Shown: positions 58,048 through 64,000 of the stretch, piece after piece
How the letters are laid out: every line of letters begins with the position of its first letter
How positions within the stretch are numbered: position 1 is the stretch's first letter
Origin: Hemibagrus wyckioides
Lineage: Eukaryota > Chordata > Actinopteri > Siluriformes > Bagridae
Assembly (NCBI RefSeq): GCF_019097595.1
Contig: NC_080722.1
Coordinates: 22,793,130-22,857,129, forward strand
DNA length: 64,000 nucleotides
Direction of reading: 5' to 3'
Translations under genes and position numbers: made by a program
The notes under the pieces: generated by a model
What the model saw: only the letters and a program-made list of their open reading frames with translations
Told to the model about the DNA's origin: nothing
Database searches by the model: none

Positions 58048-58591
58048 CACATCCCATAACCTTGTGCCCAAGTACATCTGATTAAATGCACATTATCATC
58101 TAGTACTGCAAATATTATGAACAGCAGCTACGCTAATGCTGTTCCATTGTTTCCCTTCTTCTACCCATCCCGAGGCATACAGAGACTGTGCCGGCTCCAG
58201 TGGCATCCGGAGATGGACCAGCTCCAGCCGGGTTCTGCTTGTGAGGATTGGGATATTCAAGCAGCGCCATGGACAACAACCTCCTTATTAATTTACATAA
58301 CATTATACACATGCTGTATCTGCATCACACAATTGTCACCCAAATGAGGATGGGTTCCCTCTTGAGTCTGGTTCCTCTCAAGGTTTCTTCCTCATACCAT
58401 CTAAGGGAGTTTTTCCTTGCCACAGTTGCCTCAGTCACCTCAGGCTTGCTCACTTGGGATAACATCTAGGACTGTTTGTCTGTTCATATGTTTGTTGTTT
58501 TCTTATGTCGTTTCTCATGTAAAGCTGCTTTGATACAATGCTCTTTGTTAAAAGCGCTATACAAATAAAATTGAATTGAATTGAATTGAAT
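55845..58591 (+). mobile_element. L2/CR1-type LINE, 5'-truncated
   Basis: About 2.75 kb of a non-LTR retrotransposon. It holds the last part of the endonuclease, the reverse transcriptase domain, the C-terminal region, about 540 bases of 3' untranslated sequence, and a terminal TTGAATTGAA repeat ending at 58591. The 3' module (CAAATGAGGATGGGTTCCCT, GGGAGTTTTTCCTTGCCACA, AAAGCTGCTTTGATACAATG, GCGCTATACAAATAAAATTG) is shared with the tail at 17218-17540. At the 5' edge a 17-base unit, AGACTTAGTTATRTCAC (R is G or A), occurs twice in tandem at about 55834-55868, so the exact start is unclear. Confidence 0.95.
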
Positions 58592-60600
58592 CTTGTGCCT
58601 CAACATTTGTCACAATACTGTAGGTACTACAGGAGCATGGATGAACCTGGGTCACCCCAGGGGATAGCTGAGTGCTGTTAGAATGTGTTGTCTGCATTCT
58701 TGTTTTTGAGTTGAAATTGTTTATGGTGAGTGTCAGATTTCACAAATGGAGTGTCTTGTCTCCAATTCTGTGTGTGGGTTTCATAGAGAGCTGGATAGGT
58801 GTCCATAAAACCCACAGATAGGTTTAGCGATCACAAGTTCAAATTACATCAACGGAACAGGTATGATTGACTGGAAGTCTAAAAGAACAAAACTTTGTCT
58901 GTGTGGAAAGGATGGCTTATTTTCTCACCACTATCAATCGAAGTGACAGTAGCCAGTAGTGAGTGTCTGTAAGCTCATGTGAGCAGATAGCACTTTCCTC
59001 TGAGAGCTCGGTGCTGCATGAACAGCAGGTTGCAAAGCTATGAGTGGTTGGTTTCATGTCTCCTAGAGGAAGTACATGTTAGCCTTCACTCTCCACAGTT
59101 GGTAATTGTCATATGGTAAGGGAGAGCTAGCCTTTGGTTGGGCCAAATCAGTGAGAAAGTAGGAAAGAGTAATGACAAAAATTCCAACCCATATGCCAAC
59201 ATTGTTTCACAACAACAACTTAGCAAATAACAGATCAAGTCACATGAAATACAGTTGCTGATGTGACAGATTAGCAATGATAGCTTTATTTATATGAAAT
59301 TACATGAGATCAGTTCAGTATGGTGCACATGGACCTCTAATAGCTCAACTCAGCACACAGAGAGAAGTGAATTGTTATTTTCAGCTGCCTGTCAGAGAAA
59401 GTCAAGGTGTCAGTCTCTAGAACTGTCAGAGGCACGTCACTCACAGCTGCTAATTTCAGCAAACCCCCCATTAGAAAAATACAAGCCTGTCTACCCAGGC
59501 TCCCTCCATAGCCCCCTAATGTAACATTCACAGTCAGGGTGCTCATTCCACACAAAATACCACCCCAATGCCTTATCAATACTATTTCCCCTCAACAAAT
59601 GACTGTAGTTAAGAGCTTACAGGTATTACATGGCAAGGGCCTTGCAGTCACCTATATTGGGTGCAGGCTTTTAGTATACCAGTCCTGAGCAGCTGTAACA
59701 TAAAGCCTGGCTGAGATGAGGGCAGAGAAAAGCACAGTCAGAAATGATCCATGTCAAAGAGCCGACAGCACAAAGACCCACAAAGCCAAGTTGTATGAAT
59801 CGTTTTGAGGTTTTAAAGTTTAATTTAGCTACAAATCCAAACAAATAAATTAATTTCCTCTGTTAGAATTTATTCCTGTGTTAGAATTTATTAATTTGTA
59901 TGAGATTGGATTGTGTCAAGTGTCTCAAGTTGCTATCAAGGATATCAGAACATTGTGGCCCTTCGCAACACATTTACCAACTATGCAGTGCCATCATTTA
60001 GCGCACTCTCAACACATGATAAATATACCTCTAAAATAAGCTTGTGGAATTAGTAATTTGCTCAGTATTAGTGAACTGACAAGGCTTTGGTTGGTGGAAA
60101 TCTGATTTTATTATGTGATCCAGTCTCCAGAGCCTGATCCAGATATTTCTGGGAGCTGCTCAACTAAGCAGACAGACAGAAACTCATTCCTTTCCACGAC
60201 CTCTCACACATCCTTCCCCACATCATCACATTCAATTTACACGCTTGTGAGAGAGAAGTCTAAGTGACAGCTCTTGCTGAACATGCACAAAAACGAAAAA
60301 GGGACGCAACTGGACAGAATGAGAGAAAAGAGGAGAGGATGACTTTTGTGTGTATTACACTGGAGAAGCTGGTCTTAATAAACAGCAGACTGTCTGGTTC
60401 AAGGGGATCATGGAAATGACATTACTGGGACAAAGGGTGAACAATAGTTATAAAGCAATCACAGAAAGCTATATGAATATATAGAAAAATATGACTGTAT
60501 ACAATTGTATATAAACATTGAAACATACTTTGATAAATCTTTATTGTAATATTTATTAGATTAGGGTGGTATCAGTAACCTGAGTAAGTAACACAACACC
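58592..60600. other. Unassigned noncoding stretch
   Basis: No recognised gene or repeat. Short frames on both strands near 59290-59580 overlap and match no known family. Confidence 0.4.
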
Positions 60601-60608
60601 ATTATTAA

Positions 60609-60669
<61 letters not shown>

Positions 60670-60715
60670 TAATTGCATTCATGTTTTATTTATTTATTTA
60701 TTTATTTATTTATTA
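60601..60715. repeat. (TTA)n and (TTTA)n microsatellites
   Basis: About 20 TTA units to 60669, then a short unique spacer, then about seven TTTA units at 60685-60714. Confidence 0.97.
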
Positions 60716-61175
60716 CTTTGTGTTAGTCATGTTGTGTAGTGATGTGGATCATCTAAGAAACAAGGTAATTACTGTTATAATTTATCTTCTATGTGCCACA
60801 CATGTCCCAGCACATAGACACATATACATGCACACACAGACAGAGGCACACACACACACACACAGAGTTGATGAAATGAAAAGCAATTCAGTCTAAATGT
60901 GTTTTACCATCAAGTTGACAGTAGAAAAAAAGAATCATGTTTTAGACTTACATTCGTTATAGACTTACATACAAGTTTTATTTGCCTTGATATAGTTATG
61001 GATTAAAAATTTTTTTTTTTTTTCAGATAGATTGTGAGTAATACAGACATAACAGAGGTAAACATGTCTCTGTGTTCCAAAACCCATGCAAACTGCAATA
61101 CTCTGTACATAAACAATTCACACAACCCCGCTTCAGTCTCTATCCCCGTCAATCGAGAAATACTGTTTGTTTCTC
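60716..61175. other. Unassigned noncoding stretch
   Basis: Includes CA units near 60846-60864 and a T run at 61010-61023. No gene was recognised. Confidence 0.4.
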
Positions 61176-61179
61176 GTCT

Positions 61180-61900
61180 CTAAAAGAGAAGAATGGGTGT
61201 GAGAGGAACATTACATGATCTCTCCTACTGTTTACCTTTCCAATTTTGTCTAATTTGTCCAATTTGCTCAGGCGACCTCTGCAGCAAAATGGCATGCCCA
61301 CTGTCAAATTGCACAGAAATATGACTGATCGCCTTCATTTTGTACGTTCCAGGCTTTGGCACCCGTCTCTAAATTGTGTATTCTTTCCATGGCGCCAAAC
61401 CAACCACCCTACATTTAATTAATTTCCTTTTATTTACATTACTGGACCTTTTGCGCCTCTACAACATATAATGTGCGCCTGTATAGGAGAGTCCGAGATT
61501 TTCATTTAATCATAATGTAACGTTCTCATTTTGTTGTTTGCTTTTGTCACCAGTTCCACAGTGAAATAAAGCCAGAAAGACTGAAACAAGCGCCAGCTTC
61601 ACTGGTCCGCGTCTGATTGAACGCATTAAATTGCCCTCATCAAGGGCTATTGGAGAGTAATGTTGGTGAAAGATTCGCCTAAGGAGTAATAAGCAAAAAT
61701 GGCTTTTATTTTAAAAGCTGCAAGTCTTGCCCTCAATTCCCCAGACGCTCTATTTTCACATAAAGCGCTCGTCACAATGACTGGAGTGTGGAGCAAAATG
61801 ATAACGGGTTACATTATTGTTCAAATGGAGTGTGTTAAAGGCTGCATTAGTAACTATGCATGATGTTAAACAGTGTATATTGTGCAATGTGAAAAGCCTA
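61180..61900. other. Candidate conserved noncoding block (best in window)
   Basis: Some 700 bases without repeats or a coding frame, dense in sites typical of developmental enhancers. These include ATTTAATTAATTTCC near 61411, TTTAATCATAATG near 61505, AATTGCCCTCATCAAGGG near 61630 and GGCTTTTATTTTAAAAGC near 61700. The base composition is balanced with scattered CpGs. No alignment is available, so conservation is inference. Confidence 0.4.
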
Positions 61901-62480
61901 AAATCTTTACATCAGCTGCAGTTTGCTGTATGGGAGCTGAATAAAAATATGTTGGGAGTGTACATCCTGACCAATGAGTTATGAGATATATTAGCAATAC
62001 ATTTCATATGTCACGGCTCTTTGTCTGGAGTAAAACTGGAAAATACACACTCACCCTTCTACACACACATGGGAGTTTGAAACTCTTGTTTACTTCAGAC
62101 CCAGACCTGTTCAACCCCGAGGACCATCAATCCATCATCTCCCTGGTAGGCTAGTAAAGTGTATTTTCTTTTCTTCATCCCAACAGCAGTGTGCGTGTGT
62201 GTGTGTGTGTGATTGTGTGCGATGGTAGGCAGATGTCGCCTGGACACCACATGCCCGCAAATAATATCTGACAGAGGAAAGAGCTGTGCTTTCAGCACTT
62301 CACATGGTTTCAGCAGGACATCCTAAAACAACACCACTGCAAACATGTGCATGCTCCTACACACCAAAACTGTTTACATCTTAAATCTTATTTATCCAGG
62401 AAAATACTGTGTATATTTATGCTTCATTTAATCATTTGCTAGACTTTAACAAGTAAGGCAGATGCGAAATCCATTGTGGG
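61901..62480. other. Unassigned noncoding stretch
   Basis: Contains a TG microsatellite at 62189-62210. Nothing else was recognised. Confidence 0.4.
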
Positions 62481-62484
62481 AAAA

Positions 62485-62580
62485 AATCTTGCTCAAAACC
62501 CTACTGTGCCTCTGTAACAGTCCTCGGATTTGACCTCATAACCGTCAGATAGCATTGTGTACAGTAATTGAGCCTAGTCT
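62485..62580 (-). repeat. Probable decayed tRNA-derived SINE
   Basis: The minus strand reads ACGGTTATGAGGTCAAATCC (B-box-like), then GAGGCACAGTAGGGTTTTGA and GCAAGA, matching the order of the SINE head and body at 6284. The A box is not recognisable. Confidence 0.45.
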
Positions 62581-62839
62581 TACCTCACTGCCAGTGTTGC
62601 CAGGATACACTCTGGATTTACCACAACTCTGACCAGGATAATGTGAATAGTGAAGATGCATAAATATCAGATGTGAAATGAAAAACATGCCTTCTGGATT
62701 TAAGCGGTATTGAAAATATAACCAAAAGAAAACTTTAGAAACTAAAACATGATCAAACATACACAGGCTGGATGGTTCAACCAAAAACAAATAACAAATG
62801 CTACAACAGTGTGTCTGATCTTATTCACAAAGGGCCAGC

Positions 62840-62950
62840 TTGGGTTCAGGTTTTCATTCCAATCAAGCTGAAGCCACACCCGAGTCTATTTAACACCAAA
62901 GATCAACAGATTGATCTGTATAATTGGAATGAAAACCTGCACCCTGAATC
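62840..62950. repeat. Small palindromic repeat (MITE-like)
   Basis: CAGGTTTTCATTCCAAT at 62847-62863 is repeated in perfect inverse at 62923-62939. It flanks a 59-base centre with AAGCTGAAGCCACACC. I recognise this as a common small fish repeat of unknown class. Open frames reading through it are artefacts. Confidence 0.75.
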
Positions 62951-63304
62951 TTGAAAGCATAATCAGCTCAGACACCATACAGCAGCAGGCCAGTGTGGGT
63001 GCAAGAGTTGCACTCTTTTTCGGAGGAAATGGTGAACTCTGGGTGTGAGAGGAATACTGGGTGTGAGGCAGGAATAAACACACAGTGGGGAGTAATTTAG
63101 TGTAGCCAAGCCATCTACTGAGGAAAAGTAACCAAGGAACCTAAGTGCAAGATTGAAGAGGAGAACCCACTGCAGCATGAGGGTTCTTAATCACTAAGTG
63201 TTTAGATCTTTTTTTTAGCTTAGGGCTTTAAATGTGTTTGAAATTAACATGCTGCTTTAAAAGTTACTCAAAGTGAATCACTCACCACATCATCCCACAT
63301 AAGG

Positions 63305-63495
63305 GATTGGGTAGCTCAGTGAGAAAGATGTTAGGATCCTAATCCGAATGCTTTGAGTTTAAATCCCAGTACCACCAATCTGCCCCTGCTGGGCCTTTGA
63401 GCAAGGCCCTTAACCATTAATTGATCAGTTGTAAAAATGAGATGAAATTGTAAGTTGGCCTGTATGTGGGTGTCTGCCAAATGGCATGAATTTCA
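63305..63495 (+). repeat. tRNA-derived SINE, full length
   Basis: The A-box region GGTAGCTCAGTGAGAAAGAT is followed by a B-box-like TTTAAATCCCAG. The body GCCTTTGAGCAAGGCCCTTA and the 3' module GGGTGTCTGCCAAATGGCAT follow. Structure matches the copy at 6284. Confidence 0.9.
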
Positions 63496-63845
63496 ATCAT
63501 CAATCTGAAGTCTATTTTAAAGGCTCTGTTTTTGTATGGATGGCAATCATCCATAGTACCATTCATCTTTAATCAGGTTATTCACCCAGGCTCATTAGCA
63601 TTGTTCCAGTCCAAATTGCTGAGAAAGTGTGCTGCAGAAAAAAACAAAACCGTTGAAGAGTACATTTTCATGACCTCATAACCATTCTGCATTGTTAATT
63701 GAAATGTAAGGGCATGTTGAATGGATGAGCTCCTAAACTGCATACTTCCATATGTCAAACCGTATCTGTTGGTTGAATAAGTGATGAACTATGAGCTATT
63801 TTGCAGGATTCCCCTATGAATTTTTGTATGTGTGGGCTCGTTCAT
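63496..63845. other. Unassigned noncoding stretch
   Basis: Nothing recognised. Confidence 0.4.
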
Positions 63846-63849
63846 TTGT

Positions 63850-64000
63850 ATTGTCGCTAATTATCCATCTCTCCATCTATTTATCCATTTTCTGTAGCAT
63901 TTATGCTACACAGGGCCATGGGGATCCTGAATTCTCTCCTGGAGACTCAGAGCAAAAGTGCAGAGCACCCTGAATTCCTGCTGGGTACAATCACAGAATC
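63850..64000 (-). repeat. V-SINE 3' part, running off the window
   Basis: A CCATCT/CCAT tail at 63864-63890 is followed by TTTTCTGTAGCATTTATGCT, ACACAGGGCCATGGGGATCC and CTGGGTACAATCACAGAATC. This is the reverse complement of the V-SINE 3' body. The head would lie beyond 64000. Confidence 0.75.

Overview
This 64 kb window looks like gene-poor DNA from a ray-finned fish, probably an otophysan such as a catfish or characin. The evidence is AT-rich sequence, many (CA)n, (TA)n, (GA)n, (ATT)n and (TAAA)n microsatellites, and a teleost repeat set: several Tc1-type DNA transposons, L2/CR1-type LINEs ending in TTGAA repeats, V-SINEs, and short tRNA-derived SINEs. I found no host protein-coding exon, no functional tRNA or rRNA gene, and no CRISPR array. 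Family names come from recognition of motifs, not from a database search.

Layout. 1-13 kb: a fold-back DNA element (840-2080) with a LINE tail inside it, three SINEs (one a V-SINE), a V-SINE fragment, an L2-like tail relic, and several repeat-free blocks that look like conserved noncoding DNA. 13-25 kb: a V-SINE, a tRNA-Gly-like SINE, an L2 3' tail, a Tc1 relic at 21.1 kb, and a CpG-containing block at 20.5 kb. 25-32 kb: the 3' end of one LINE on the minus strand (25.6-26.0 kb) and a heavily decayed LINE on the plus strand (29.0-30.1 kb). 33-36 kb: repeat-poor blocks, then a long (TA)n tract. 37.9-45 kb: an internally deleted Tc1 element with both ends, SINE fragments, and two different Tc1 relics joined head to tail (43.0-44.8 kb). 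45.5-49 kb: SINE remnants followed by repeat-poor blocks. 49.9-52.5 kb: the only apparently intact gene, a full-length Tc1 transposase (50081-51112) inside matching inverted repeats and set in (TA)n tracts, followed by two opposed relics of another Tc1 family. 55.8-58.6 kb: a long L2-type LINE with a decayed reading frame. 61.2-61.9 kb: the best candidate conserved noncoding block. 62.5-64 kb: a small palindromic repeat and SINEs.

The window reads as an intergenic gene desert or a very large intron, shaped by transposon insertion. The only gene likely to encode a working protein is the Tc1 transposase. It could in principle move its own element. The deleted or mutated Tc1 relics belong to other families with different ends, so it probably cannot mobilise them. 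I found no convincing new multi-gene system. The points most worth a second look are the intact transposon in its palindromic TA tract, the two-family Tc1 composite, the fold-back element, the LINE with an internal duplication, and the cluster of candidate enhancer-like blocks.
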